Of a stretch of DNA of 64,000 nucleotides, positions 27,667 to 36,893 are shown piece by piece. Position 1 is the first letter of the stretch, and every line of letters starts with the position of its first letter. This stretch comes from Chloroflexota bacterium (GTDB lineage: Bacteria; Chloroflexota; Anaerolineae; Aggregatilineales; J027): positions 61,462 to 125,461 of the forward strand of contig JABFGB010000019.1 of NCBI GenBank assembly GCA_013112715.1, written 5' to 3'. Under the pieces are notes generated by a model, which was not told the origin of the DNA, ran no database searches, and saw only the letters and a list, made by a program, of their open reading frames with translations. The translations under genes and the position numbers were made by a program.

Positions 27667-28134
27667 TTATCGCAGTGCAGCGCTATGATACTTTTTCACA
27701 CGCTTCCTCACATCTTGCCACAACTTGACAGGATCAAGCCCAACACTTCTAATCATTTGGGCTGCAATAGTGTCTTTGCCACGCAAAACCCCTAACAAGA
27801 GGTGAGGGGTAGCAATAAAAAACGAACCCTGCCGTCGGGCTTCGTCAACTGCGTGTTCAAGCAGTTTTTTGGTTGGTCTAGAGAGACTTAATTCGGCTTC
27901 CCCACTTGGATAATCTGCTGTAAATTGCTCAAGTAGATTGGTCAAGCGTTGTTCATCTAATCCTAATTCAACGAGCATTTGATTGGCAGTTCCGTCTTTT
28001 TCTTTGGAAAGGCCAACTAAAATATGCTCCGGGCCAATAAAAGTATGCTTCAGTCGTTCTGCCTCTTTCTGAGCAAGATAAAGGCTTATTCTCGTGGATG
28101 GCGTAAAGCGATCCATTGGTTTTCGCTTCAGCAC
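27667..28134 (-). CDS. stand-alone ClpN-domain protein (ClpC N-terminal paralogue)
   Basis: This ~155-aa protein aligns along its length with the double Clp-N domain of the ClpC encoded next door (for example DRFTPSTRISLYLAQKEAER against [20 protein letters not shown]) and ends where the ClpC linker would begin. It has no ATPase. ClpN-only proteins such as ClpS-like adaptors or Chloroflexota and cyanobacterial ClpN paralogues may bind substrates or compete with ClpC for them. The GTG at 28134 has GAGGG 7 nt upstream; an ATG six codons later is the alternative start. Its role is inferred only. Confidence 0.82.
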   Translation of the reverse strand: MLKRKPMDRFTPSTRISLYLAQKEAERLKHTFIGPEHILVGLSKEKDGTANQMLVELGLDEQRLTNLLEQFTADYPSGEAELSLSRPTKKLLEHAVDEARRQGSFFIATPHLLLGVLRGKDTIAAQMIRSVGLDPVKLWQDVRKRVKKYHSAALR

Positions 28135-28238
28135 AGACTTTCCCTCTCTTCTGATGATACTATGCCATATTATCCCAAGAACGTAACCTAGCCATTTTTC
28201 CAGTTGAAAATTAACTTTAGAATAACTTATCAGAAATG

Positions 28239-28270
28239 GCAAAGGCGGAACCCGAAAGTCCCGCCTTTGT
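28239..28270 (-). terminator. hairpin at the 3' end of the S1-domain gene
   Basis: CAAAGGCGGGA/TTCCGCCTTTG makes an 11-bp stem (one G-U pair) with an 8-nt loop, read on the minus strand. The T-tract is poor, so termination efficiency is uncertain. Confidence 0.55.
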
Positions 28271-28302
28271 TCATTGCTTAATTTTAACAGCCGGGGCCGT
28301 TA

Positions 28303-29658
28303 TTACTTCAGATTTGAATCCGCCATCTTCCAGTCGAGATCAAGGTATTCCGGCGAATCTACTTTCTTTAGACTCAATCCCAAACGGCGTTGATCGTGGT
28401 CAATCTTCACAATACGCAGGGTCAGCACATCGCCCTTGCTAACGACCTCACGTGGATGACGCACACGATGTTCAGACAGTTCACTGATGTGAATGAGGCC
28501 TTCAATTTCCGGGTGATCCACCAACCGTGCAAACGCCCCAAACTTGGTCAGCTTGGTGATAGTCGCTTGGATCAACTGCCCGACCACATATTGTGACTGC
28601 ACCTCCGCCCAAGGGTCGCGCTCGGTGCGGCGGATGCTCAACCCAATGCGGCGACTGCTGGGGTCAACACTGATGACCTCTACTTCCACCTCTTGCCCGA
28701 CGGCCAGTAGTTCACTGGGGTGGGTCAGGTGCTTCCATGAAATTTCGGTCAAATGCACCAAGCCATCTGCGCCACCGATGTCTACGAATGCGCCAAAATC
28801 GGCTACGCTAGTGACTTTACCCTTGCGGCGTTCGCCCACCTTCAATTCTTCCAGCAGGCGGCGTTTCTTTTCATCGCGTGATTCACGGGTAGCAGCCACC
28901 TCGGACAAAATCAGGCGATTGCGGGCACGCTTGATCTCGACCACTTTGACCATGATGGTTTCACTCACCATGCCACCCCAACGCTCTTCGGGGTTTTCGC
29001 CAGTGGCACGGGTACGGCGTTCTGGGCTAATTTGACTGGCAGGTACAAAACCACGCAGCCGTCCAAACCGCACAATCAAGCCGCCCTTATTGTAACCAGA
29101 AACGCGACCTTCGTAGAGGGCTTTGCTCTGGAAATATTCTTCAGCTTCGCGCCAGTCGCTTTCTTCCAATGCACGACTGATGGATAGAACAGGTCGTCCA
29201 TCAGGGCCAGCGGCAGCAACGACAAACACCAATACTTTGGCACCTTCTTGCAATGTTTGAATGGTGCTGGTGGTCAGGCGCTCCAACTCACGACTATTGA
29301 TGACCCCTTCAACCGTTGCGCCGATTTCGACGGTGACTTCAGTGGGAGTGGTCTTCAAAATCGTGCCTTCAATTAGATCGCCCCGTTTGACACCTGTATC
29401 AGGTGCATGGGGAGATTCTACTACTTCATCTGCAGTATCATGATGATCGCCCGCGCCGACTTCTTCGGCATAGACGTCTTCATGTTCGGCAGGGGTTTCG
29501 AGTGCAACTGCATTATTATCGGTAGGGTGATCGCTCACAGGGGTGGACGGTGCCTCCTCTTCTACAAGGCTCGATTGCGAAGTAAGGGCTGTCTCTGGCT
29601 GCGGTGATGAGGATTGTTCTTCTGCTTCTTCATTCACCGGCTCGTGACGGGAATCCAT
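28303..29658 (-). CDS. S1 RNA-binding repeat protein (ribosomal protein S1-like)
   Basis: From the ATG following GGAG the product has 451 aa: an acidic, disordered first ~100 residues (many Glu, Ser, Pro), then four S1 domains (near 105-175, 190-260, 280-350 and 365-440) with the typical GxVxxVxxFGAFVDIGGxxGLVHLTEIS pattern best seen in the third. Four repeats and the operon-free position fit the shorter S1 homologues of Gram-positive-type bacteria, which bind mRNA at the ribosome. The acidic head is unusual compared with Escherichia coli RpsA. Confidence 0.9.
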   Translation of the reverse strand: MDSRHEPVNEEAEEQSSSPQPETALTSQSSLVEEEAPSTPVSDHPTDNNAVALETPAEHEDVYAEEVGAGDHHDTADEVVESPHAPDTGVKRGDLIEGTILKTTPTEVTVEIGATVEGVINSRELERLTTSTIQTLQEGAKVLVFVVAAAGPDGRPVLSISRALEESDWREAEEYFQSKALYEGRVSGYNKGGLIVRFGRLRGFVPASQISPERRTRATGENPEERWGGMVSETIMVKVVEIKRARNRLILSEVAATRESRDEKKRRLLEELKVGERRKGKVTSVADFGAFVDIGGADGLVHLTEISWKHLTHPSELLAVGQEVEVEVISVDPSSRRIGLSIRRTERDPWAEVQSQYVVGQLIQATITKLTKFGAFARLVDHPEIEGLIHISELSEHRVRHPREVVSKGDVLTLRIVKIDHDQRRLGLSLKKVDSPEYLDLDWKMADSNLK

Positions 29659-29788
29659 AATCTTATCTCCATTGGCTGGCAAAGCATCGGGTGATTATAC
29701 TATGCCCGTCGCATAAATCAAAGGTTCAAAAGGAATTACCTTTTCCCTCATAGATTTCTCATCTAAGAAAGCGCGCTCACTAAGGCAA

Positions 29789-29819
29789 GATAGGAGCAGG
29801 AATTGGGACTGCCCCTATC
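29789..29819 (-). terminator. hairpin downstream of the CBS-domain gene
   Basis: GATAGG-GCAG and CTGC-CCTATC pair around a 9-nt loop with one mismatch, immediately past the CBS gene stop. It lacks a clean T-tract. Confidence 0.5.
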
Positions 29820-29832
29820 CGCACATGGGGAT

Positions 29833-30261
29833 TTATTCAACAGTGGATTTGACTAACATTCTGAAAACGTCAGATTCGGTAATCATCCCAACCAATTTGT
29901 GGGAAGCATCCAAAACAGGCAACCCGCTAACTTTCTTTTCCAGCATAATCTTGGCTGCGGCGATCACTGTTGTATCAGGGTTAACGGTCAGCACATCTTT
30001 GGTCATAATCTTCTCAACCGTCAACCGGCCCCATAGATAATTAATCTCCCAAATGCTGAGTGAGGTGGCATCGGATGGGCTGGCTTCACGTACATCACCA
30101 ATGGTCACAATACCCACCAATTTGTCGTGTTTTACCACCGGCAAACGGCGGACTTTTTTTTCTTTCATCAATTGGTGGGCTTCACCAATCGGGGTGTCAG
30201 GTTCGACAGTGATTACTGATTTGGTCATCCATTCGCTAACTTTTGTCGTCTGAATGGTCAT
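29833..30261 (-). CDS. tandem CBS-domain protein
   Basis: The 142-aa protein consists of two CBS motifs (VSEWMTKSVITVEPDTPIGE and VEKIMTKDVLTVNPDTTVIA as their openings). Paired CBS domains form a Bateman module that binds adenine nucleotides and senses energy state. It is a stand-alone regulator-type protein; no fused effector domain is present. I favour the second ATG of the frame because the first directly abuts the AAGG sequence. The target is unknown. Confidence 0.87.
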   Translation of the reverse strand: MTIQTTKVSEWMTKSVITVEPDTPIGEAHQLMKEKKVRRLPVVKHDKLVGIVTIGDVREASPSDATSLSIWEINYLWGRLTVEKIMTKDVLTVNPDTTVIAAAKIMLEKKVSGLPVLDASHKLVGMITESDVFRMLVKSTVE

Positions 30262-30411
30262 GGGGGCAATCATCCTTTTTGGAGAATTGGCAGTCTACTT
30301 TCATTTTATACCTAAAGTATCGCATTTTCGTTAGATTTGAAAAGTGGCATCTGACCTGACAATTGCCTACAATTCTGCCTGAAATTAACTAAGTCGTGGG
30401 TGTTTTATTCA

Positions 30412-31602
30412 ATGGCCGATAGTACAGCCAAAGGTGGCTTTGTCTCCAACACCGAAAAACTACAGCGGCGCAACCGTGAACTCTCGATTCTGAACACGAT
30501 TGCGGAGGCGTTAAATCGTGAAGTGGATTTGCTGCGTGCCTTGAGTGTGGCGTTGGGGCATGTCGCTACTTTGCTCGATCTGCACACGGGTTGGATTTTT
30601 TTGGTAGATGAGGACACCGGAGAAACCTATCTAGCGGCCACCCAAGATTTGCCCCCGGTGCTGGTTCAACATCCCCGACTCATGCAAAACACCTGTTATT
30701 GTTTGGATACCTACCTAGCAGGCGATATGGGAGGGGCGGCCAATGTCAATGTCATCACCTGCACCCGACTCAAAGGATTAGTGGATGGCACGGACGGGTT
30801 GCGTTATCATGCCAGTATTCCGCTGTATGCCAGAGGCAAAAAACTGGGGGTGTTGAATGTCGCCAGCCGCGATTGGCGTGAACTTTCCGCCGACGATTTG
30901 CGCTTACTCTATACAGTCGGTGATTTACTTAGCATGGCAATTGAGCGTGCCCTTTTATTTGCACGTCGAAGTGAAATCGGCGCGGTTGAGGAGCGCAACC
31001 GTCTTGCCCGTGAAATTCACGACACCCTTGCACAAGGATTGACGGCGATCACCTTGCAACTTGAAACCGCCGATGCACTCTTAGAAAGCAATGCTGATAC
31101 AGAGAGGGTTCGCAAAGCCATTCAGCAGGCCATGACCTTGACCCGTGCCAATTTGGAAGAGGCCCGTCGTTCCGTCTTGGATTTACGGGCCGCCCCGCTC
31201 GAAGGTAAAACATTGGCCCAAGCCGTCGCTGACCTCCTAGAAAATTGGTCAAAAACAGCCGAAGTGGAGACGCATCTCGAAATTGAAGGAGGCCGCCGAT
31301 CCTTGCCCGTTCGGATTGAGGCCGGATTGTATCGGGTAGTACAAGAGTCATTGACCAACATTCGCCGTCATGCCCATGCCAATACTGTGACAATCCGCAT
31401 CAGTATGACGCCAGAAAACGTCTATTTAATGATTGAAGATGATGGTTATGGATTCGACCCATCCAACATTCCTCAAGAGGGGCGGTATGGTCTAATTGGG
31501 TTGAATGAGCGTGTCAAACTGTTAGGGGGCACATTAAATCTGCAAAGCAATCCCAACAGCGGCACGCGGGTCGAAGTCCAGATTCCATTAGGAGGCCGCT
31601 AA
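30412..31602 (+). CDS. NarL-type sensor histidine kinase with GAF domain
   Basis: The 396-aa cytoplasmic kinase has a GAF domain (residues ~30-180) with several cysteines ([16 protein letters not shown]) that could hold a metal or sense redox, then a HisKA_3 dimerisation helix with the phospho-acceptor in EIHDTLAQG (near 202) and an HATPase domain (near 290-395, with IEDDGYGFD and [12 protein letters not shown]). There is no membrane segment. It overlaps the response regulator start (TAATG), so the two form a two-component system. Confidence 0.93.
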   Translation: MADSTAKGGFVSNTEKLQRRNRELSILNTIAEALNREVDLLRALSVALGHVATLLDLHTGWIFLVDEDTGETYLAATQDLPPVLVQHPRLMQNTCYCLDTYLAGDMGGAANVNVITCTRLKGLVDGTDGLRYHASIPLYARGKKLGVLNVASRDWRELSADDLRLLYTVGDLLSMAIERALLFARRSEIGAVEERNRLAREIHDTLAQGLTAITLQLETADALLESNADTERVRKAIQQAMTLTRANLEEARRSVLDLRAAPLEGKTLAQAVADLLENWSKTAEVETHLEIEGGRRSLPVRIEAGLYRVVQESLTNIRRHAHANTVTIRISMTPENVYLMIEDDGYGFDPSNIPQEGRYGLIGLNERVKLLGGTLNLQSNPNSGTRVEVQIPLGGR

Positions 31603-32252
31603 TGGCAAGCACCATTCGCATTATTGTGGCGGACGACCACCCTGTCGTGCGCGACGGACTAGTAGCAGTCTTGGGTACACAACCGGATTTTGAGGTGGTT
31701 GGCGAGGCCTCCAATGGACGGGAAGTCTTACGCCTATTGCAAGATCGCCAAGCCGATGTCGCCATGCTCGATTTGGAAATGCCAGAGATGGATGGGGTCG
31801 AATGTATCATCCGGTTGCGCGAGTCGAACCCCGACTGCCGCGTGATTGTTTTTACCGCCTTTGATACGGATGAGCGTATTTTGAGTGCCGTCCAAGCGGG
31901 CGCACAGGGTTATCTGCTGAAAGGGGCGCGTCGGGAAGAGGTCTTTAATGCGATTCGGGTAGTTCATGCCGGAGGGTCGCTGTTAGCTCCGGTTATTGCC
32001 TCCAAACTGCTGCGGCGCGTCAGCCAACCCGATGCCCCGCCTGATCCTGCTCCCGACGCCCTCACCCCGCGTGAGTTGGAAGTTTTAAAATTGATGGCAC
32101 AGGGACAACAAAACAAAGAAATCGGTGTGGCGCTGTTTATCAGCGAACGCACCGTCAAATTTCATGTCAGTTCCATTCTCAGCAAACTCGGCGCAGGAAA
32201 TCGGACGGAGGCGGTAGCGATTGCGGCCCAACAAGGCCTAGTGGAATTATAA
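31602..32252 (+). CDS. NarL/FixJ-family response regulator
   Basis: The 216-aa protein has a receiver domain with the acidic pocket DDHP, phospho-acceptor Asp in MLDLEMP (near 57) and the KGA lysine, and a LuxR-type helix-turn-helix ([20 protein letters not shown], then [13 protein letters not shown]). It is the output partner of the kinase whose stop codon it overlaps. Target promoters are unknown. Confidence 0.95.
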   Translation: MASTIRIIVADDHPVVRDGLVAVLGTQPDFEVVGEASNGREVLRLLQDRQADVAMLDLEMPEMDGVECIIRLRESNPDCRVIVFTAFDTDERILSAVQAGAQGYLLKGARREEVFNAIRVVHAGGSLLAPVIASKLLRRVSQPDAPPDPAPDALTPRELEVLKLMAQGQQNKEIGVALFISERTVKFHVSSILSKLGAGNRTEAVAIAAQQGLVEL

Positions 32253-32403
32253 GCCGACGATTCTATGCCACTCGAAACCCTTGCCTTGACGCTCCCCTCA
32301 TCTTGCTTTAAAACTGCTACCCGGCAAAAGCATGACTGGCTATCCCCAGCATATCACGCTACACTAAACAGGTTTACAAATTCGACACGGTTGGTATAGT
32401 ACG

Positions 32404-33723
32404 ATGATTGACAGCCCCAAAGACATAGTGCAAGCCTCTAATTTCCTCAATATCCAGTTCACCCCTGATACATGGCAGTTGGTCAGTACCGAATTGGAAG
32501 TGCCGACCACATTGGTCGAGGCGAAACCGGATGGCTTGATTGTACACCCCGTATTTGTGCAAGCGCGTCAACTGCCAAGTGCCAGCCTATCCCCCGCCCA
32601 AATTATGCGGATTGTACTGGGATGGGCACCTGAAAGCCGTGCATGGCGCTTGGGGATGCTGCTGCTTGATCCGTCCATGACCAAATATGACACCGCCCAA
32701 ATGCAGTGGTGTGAATTAGCGGAGTGGCCGGATGATACTTTTGCTGGGCGGGTCAACGGGGCTAAAGTGGCAGGGCAATCATTGGCACGCTTGCTCAATC
32801 GGCCCTTTCAATTTGTAGATCCCAATACCCAACCCCGTGTCGCCGCTTTTATCAACAGTGACCAGCCCGAAATTTCTATGAGCGCCGAAAATGTTGCTCG
32901 ACCCGCCGTACAAACCCATCGCTTTCCGGCGGTCTATTCCACTGGTAATGACATCCCTTCCGAGATCATCCCACACCCGACTATCCCGGAACTAGAAACT
33001 TTCCCGACTGAGCCATCCGTTAAAGATAAGCCCGTCGAATTGCAGTATCCAGAGGTAACCCTTGCGCCCCTGCCCCTTAAATTCTCCCATTGGAAATTCG
33101 CGCATACGTCGGTAGGGGTTCGCTGGCAGCGAGTCCAAAGCTGGTGGGCGGTCAATATTGGCCGCGTACTGCTGTTTGGGGCGTTATGTGTTCTATTCTT
33201 GATTTTGGGTATTGGGGCGAATACCAGCGGCCTTGCCGATGTCGAACCGACTTGGCTACCAACCGTAGGTCTCTTAGTCGGGGTTCTTATGTTAGGAAGT
33301 TTGATCGTTACCTTGTGGCGCATGTTTAATGCCACCAGTGTCCTAGTGGACACCCACAAAAAAGAAGTCTACAACAAAGGAATGGTGCTGCCTTTCGTCA
33401 ATTGGCGTGTGCCTTTTTCGCAAATTGAATATGTCCTTGTCAGTCAGACCGCCCCACAGTCACAAGGACGGCGCAGCAAAACTGACCCGATGAAAATCAA
33501 CATGGATACGTGGATTCATGTCTTTGATGGGCAGCAATTCCATCTGATTGCCGATCTGGAAGGCGTAGAGGGCCGCAGCCATGCGTGGGACATGGTGAAA
33601 CAGCACATACAAAATCCGAATCGGCGTCCGCTCCAATTGGCCGAATACGATACCCCCGCCCATCAAGCCGCTCTGCAAATCGCCAATCGGATTGGGGTTC
33701 CCGTCTACGTCGAATTTGCATAA
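32404..33723 (+). CDS. hypothetical membrane protein
   Basis: The 439-aa protein has an N-terminal soluble part of ~230 residues, two membrane helices (near 258-280 and 290-312) and a C-terminal PH-like beta domain (~315-435, starting LVDTHKKEVYNKGMVLPF). The layout recalls bacterial PH-domain membrane proteins. No family is recognised with certainty and no operon partner is evident. Confidence 0.7.
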   Translation: MIDSPKDIVQASNFLNIQFTPDTWQLVSTELEVPTTLVEAKPDGLIVHPVFVQARQLPSASLSPAQIMRIVLGWAPESRAWRLGMLLLDPSMTKYDTAQMQWCELAEWPDDTFAGRVNGAKVAGQSLARLLNRPFQFVDPNTQPRVAAFINSDQPEISMSAENVARPAVQTHRFPAVYSTGNDIPSEIIPHPTIPELETFPTEPSVKDKPVELQYPEVTLAPLPLKFSHWKFAHTSVGVRWQRVQSWWAVNIGRVLLFGALCVLFLILGIGANTSGLADVEPTWLPTVGLLVGVLMLGSLIVTLWRMFNATSVLVDTHKKEVYNKGMVLPFVNWRVPFSQIEYVLVSQTAPQSQGRRSKTDPMKINMDTWIHVFDGQQFHLIADLEGVEGRSHAWDMVKQHIQNPNRRPLQLAEYDTPAHQAALQIANRIGVPVYVEFA

Positions 33724-33791
33724 GTGGACTGATGTTGGGATTTAGACTATACTGCGTATACAAAGAATAACCGATTACACAGGCAGAGCGT

Positions 33792-34787
33792 ATGGGTTTT
33801 GACAGCGGTTTTTATGATGTACAGCAGGCGCGGCATTTTCGGCAAAGCATTCTGTTGTTCATAATTTTGGCAACGCTACCCTGCTACTGTGTTGGGGCCA
33901 TCTTGTTGGGCGTTGCCCCAAACGACAATACGTCTGAGGCCGATCCGACCAACACCCTGCCAGCCCCCGCCATTCAAACCCAACAGGCCCGCACCAGCCA
34001 AGCTCCGCCAGCACCTTCGACTGTCACCCTGTTTCCAACCCAGAATCAAGGGCCACTACAATCCACACCCGGTCAATTTGTCCCGGCCACCAGCACACCG
34101 CTGCGTTTTGCGCCAACTTTGACGGTTGCACCGACGTTTACACTGTTCCCCTCAGCGACACCGACTGTGACGGCAACGGTTACATCGGTCAACAGCCCAA
34201 CACCGACCAATACCGCGACCTCAGCGCCAAATCAAAATCCAGCTTTTACCGCGCCACCAGTAGATATTACGCTGGAGGCCGGGGGGTCAACAACCGTCGC
34301 CTTTAGTTTTGTGGATCCTGATGGCGACCCAGTAAGTTTCACCGCCAGCCCGACCAATCCGGCGATTGCGTCTGTTACCAGTTTTGGCCCATCTAGCTTC
34401 AATGTCCAAGCGCTTGCCGCAGGAACTACCACTATTACGGTACTCCTGCAAGACAATCGCGGAGGATCGGCCACCGCGTCCATCAATGTGACGGTTAATG
34501 CCCCTCCTGCGACCAATCAAAACCCCACATTTACCATTGAGCCGTCTCCGATGACTATTCCTGTCGGGGACAGCCAACCCGTATTCCTCCAATTTTCCGA
34601 CCCGGATGGCAACACAGTCACCTATACCGCAACCTCAGCCAACGCGGGCATTGCCGCTGTCACGATTGTGGATGGCACCTCATTTATGGTACAGGGCATC
34701 GCAGTCGGCAACACGTCCGTTACGGTGACACTAAGCGACGGCAATGGCGGGTCGGCGCTACGGAATATCGCTATCACGGTCAATTGA
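33792..34787 (+). CDS. anchored surface protein with Thr/Pro stalk and two Ig-like repeats
   Basis: This 331-aa protein has one membrane helix (residues ~18-38), a Thr/Pro/Ser-rich stalk (~45-150) and two ~85-residue beta domains that are clear repeats of one another, each opening with NQNP and containing DPDGDPVSFTA or DPDGNTVTYTA and ending GGSAxxxIxVTVN. They resemble bacterial Ig-like/cadherin-type adhesive domains. It should be displayed outside the cell; the binding partner is unknown. Confidence 0.78.
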   Translation: MGFDSGFYDVQQARHFRQSILLFIILATLPCYCVGAILLGVAPNDNTSEADPTNTLPAPAIQTQQARTSQAPPAPSTVTLFPTQNQGPLQSTPGQFVPATSTPLRFAPTLTVAPTFTLFPSATPTVTATVTSVNSPTPTNTATSAPNQNPAFTAPPVDITLEAGGSTTVAFSFVDPDGDPVSFTASPTNPAIASVTSFGPSSFNVQALAAGTTTITVLLQDNRGGSATASINVTVNAPPATNQNPTFTIEPSPMTIPVGDSQPVFLQFSDPDGNTVTYTATSANAGIAAVTIVDGTSFMVQGIAVGNTSVTVTLSDGNGGSALRNIAITVN

Positions 34788-34888
34788 ATTTTTGAGATGA
34801 ACCCTCGTAAATATGGAATGAATAGCACTTCTCTGGGCCATTGCGATTCACAGACCATTGCCTTGCCACTCGCTATCTCTGGTCTAGC

Positions 34889-34930
34889 TGTTATAATTGG
34901 ACAACTACGAAGCAAAACCAGTGTTATAGT
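34889..34930 (+). promoter_or_regulatory. two extended -10 promoter elements before the DUF951 gene
   Basis: TGTTATAAT (34889-34897) and TGTTATAGT (34922-34930) are both extended -10 elements, 33 bp apart and 52 and 19 bp before the DUF951 start codon. No good -35 is seen for either. Confidence 0.4.
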
Positions 34931-34948
34931 GAGTGGTGGGCAGTCAAA

Positions 34949-35155
34949 ATGCCCCTAGAAATTCAAATTGGCGACATCGTGCAGATGAAAAAAGGCCACC
35001 CCTGCGGTGAAAATCGCTGGATGATTTATCGAGTTGGGGCAGATATTGGTCTACGTTGTACCAAGTGTGATCGTCGGCAACTGATGCCTCGCAGCAAATT
35101 TGAAAAGGCGTTTAAGCGTAAGTTGGAAGCGCCCAAAATTGAACCAAGCGAATGA
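34949..35155 (+). CDS. DUF951 family small protein
   Basis: The 68-aa product matches the short, highly conserved DUF951 family: IGDIVQMKKGHPCGENRWMI, then RVGADIGLRCTKCDR and a basic tail. The His-Pro-Cys and CxxC residues could bind zinc. The family is widespread in Firmicutes and Chloroflexota with unknown function. The 36 in-frame codons upstream contain the promoter elements and are not coding. It lies 19 bp upstream of the glycosyltransferase gene and is probably co-transcribed. Confidence 0.88.
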   Translation: MPLEIQIGDIVQMKKGHPCGENRWMIYRVGADIGLRCTKCDRRQLMPRSKFEKAFKRKLEAPKIEPSE

Positions 35156-35174
35156 GGCGTTGTTAGAAGAATCT

Positions 35175-36413
35175 ATGCCCACACCCCAGTCCCCCCGCCG
35201 AATCTTATTGCTCATGTCAGACACGGGCGGCGGTCATCGTGCAGCAGCCACCGCCATCCAAGCCGCGTTAGAAAACCGCTATCCCGGCGCATATACCTTC
35301 GATATGGTGGATGCGTTTCGCTATTACACCCCAACACCCTTTAAACACATGCCCAAACTCTATCCACTATGGGTCAACCATGCGCGGCAGTCATGGGGAA
35401 CGAGTTATCGAATTTCGGATGGGCCACATCGTTCCAAGCTGGTGATGGAAAGTTTTTACGTCAGTTGGCGGCGGGGGTTCCGACGTTTGTTTGATGAGCA
35501 TCCAGCCGATTTGGTGGTCTGTGTGCATTCACTGTTTAATCACAATGCCATGCGTATCTTGCAAGATTGGCCTACACCCCCGCCTTTTGTCACGGTTGTC
35601 ACGGATCTTATTTCCACCCATGCCTTTTGGTATAACAACAAAGTCAATTTATGCCTTGTTCCAACCCAGACCGCTTATGATCGCGGCCTAAAATATGGGA
35701 TGCAGCCGGAAAAGATGAAAATCACCGGGTTGCCCGTTCACCCCGATTTTGTAGCAGGGTTGATGGGCAAGCAGCAGGCCCGTGCCGAACTCGGCTGGGA
35801 TGCTGAAAAACTGACCGTCCTGTTGGTGAGCGGCGGGGATGCGATGGGGCCACTGTTTAAGACGGCGCGTGCTATCAACGACCAAAAATTGAATATCCAG
35901 TTGGTCATTATCGCTGGACGTAATGCCCCCCTCAAAGAAAAATTGGAAGCCTGCGAGTGGAATCAGAAAACCCTCATTTACCCCTTTACCAATAAAATGG
36001 CCCAAATGATGGCCGGGGCGGATATTTTGGTAACCAAAGCCGGCCCAGCGACGGTTTCTGAGGCGTGTGTGGCGGGGATACCGATGATTCTCAGTGGGCA
36101 TGTCCCCGGTCAAGAAGATGGCAATGTGCGGTACGTGGTCGAAAACGGGGCAGGGGTCTATGCTCCCGGCCCAGCGCGAGTTGCCGAAGCTTTAGCCGAG
36201 TGGGTCAGCAGTCCGCCAGATTTCCGCCAGCGCTATGCCGATGCGGCGAAGAAGATTGGCAATCCCGATTCAGCCTCGCTCATTGCCGATGAAATTCATG
36301 GCGTCGCCCAAACTGCTCAAATGGTGGTGCGTCACCCGCGCCGTTCCCCTCGATCTCTATTATCGAATCGTCTGCGTCCAAATGTTGCCCGTCCGCGTGG
36401 CGGGGCACTGTAG
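35175..36413 (+). CDS. MGDG-synthase-like glycosyltransferase (family 28 type)
   Basis: The 412-aa protein has the N-terminal MGDG-synthase acceptor domain with SDTGGGHRAAATAIQ (near residue 15) and a C-terminal GT-B donor domain with TKAGPATVSEACVAGIP (near 290) for UDP-sugar binding. Members add galactose or glucose to diacylglycerol (MGDG synthase, YpfP/UgtP) at the cytoplasmic membrane face. A glycolipid role in the envelope is likely; the sugar is not determinable. Start chosen at the ATG after AGAAGAA; an earlier in-frame start would overlap the DUF951 gene. Confidence 0.9.
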   Translation: MPTPQSPRRILLLMSDTGGGHRAAATAIQAALENRYPGAYTFDMVDAFRYYTPTPFKHMPKLYPLWVNHARQSWGTSYRISDGPHRSKLVMESFYVSWRRGFRRLFDEHPADLVVCVHSLFNHNAMRILQDWPTPPPFVTVVTDLISTHAFWYNNKVNLCLVPTQTAYDRGLKYGMQPEKMKITGLPVHPDFVAGLMGKQQARAELGWDAEKLTVLLVSGGDAMGPLFKTARAINDQKLNIQLVIIAGRNAPLKEKLEACEWNQKTLIYPFTNKMAQMMAGADILVTKAGPATVSEACVAGIPMILSGHVPGQEDGNVRYVVENGAGVYAPGPARVAEALAEWVSSPPDFRQRYADAAKKIGNPDSASLIADEIHGVAQTAQMVVRHPRRSPRSLLSNRLRPNVARPRGGAL

Positions 36414-36429
36414 ATTTAGAGAGGTGACG

Positions 36430-36648
36430 ATGATGCTGCGGGCTGTAGAAGCGATTATTGATGAGCGTGGCAATGTGCGGCTATTAGAGGAAATCGTCTT
36501 GCCATCCTCCCGCCGTGCCATTGTGACAATTTTGGAGGAGACTCCATTGATTGAAGAAATCACGCTGTTAAGTGAAGCGGCCCTTGCGGAAGATTGGAAT
36601 CGCCCAGAGGAAGACGAAGCGTGGTCATACCTACAGCCGCCGCAATAG
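36430..36648 (+). CDS. small antitoxin-like protein, no toxin partner visible
   Basis: The ATG follows GAGAGGTG and encodes 72 aa. The sequence (AVEAIIDERGNVRLLEEIVL, later ALAEDWNRPEEDEAW) resembles DUF2281/AbrB-like small antitoxins: a short beta start followed by an acidic tail ending with a DWxxPEEDEAW motif. Such genes usually precede a PIN, MazF or RelE toxin gene, but the next 245 bp carry none and then the DUF2089 operon begins. It may be an orphan antitoxin or a transcript-coupled regulator of the glycosyltransferase gene. Confidence 0.65.
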   Translation: MMLRAVEAIIDERGNVRLLEEIVLPSSRRAIVTILEETPLIEEITLLSEAALAEDWNRPEEDEAWSYLQPPQ

Positions 36649-36739
36649 TGCCGATTCCAGTTTGTTTGTGACCTGTTAAATCGTTTTTGGAATTATAATT
36701 TTAATCGAGCCGTTATTGCCCAATCACAAATTCCGGGTG

Positions 36740-36806
36740 ATAAACGGCATTTTGCGTTTATAAACTCAATAGTGTTATTGACATTTAAAACTGATGCGAA
36801 TATTAT
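36740..36806 (+). promoter_or_regulatory. near-consensus sigma70 promoter with upstream inverted repeat
   Basis: TTGACA (36778-36783) and TATTAT (36801-36806) are separated by exactly 17 bases, the best promoter in the window. Eighteen bases upstream of the -35 lies a 7-bp inverted repeat ATAAACG-N8-CGTTTAT (36740-36761) that could bind an activator. It drives the DUF2089 operon. Confidence 0.75.
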
Positions 36807-36893
36807 TTTAAGTAGAAATCAAATTTCATGAGGTGTAATTTAACATCTCTGAAGAAAATTTCAATGAGATGAAAAATGGAGGTTCACCGGGGA

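Noticed and set aside
36649..36893. Possible toxin gene following the antitoxin-like protein
   Set aside because: No open frame longer than a few dozen codons with a start signal is present; the region contains the promoter of the next operon.
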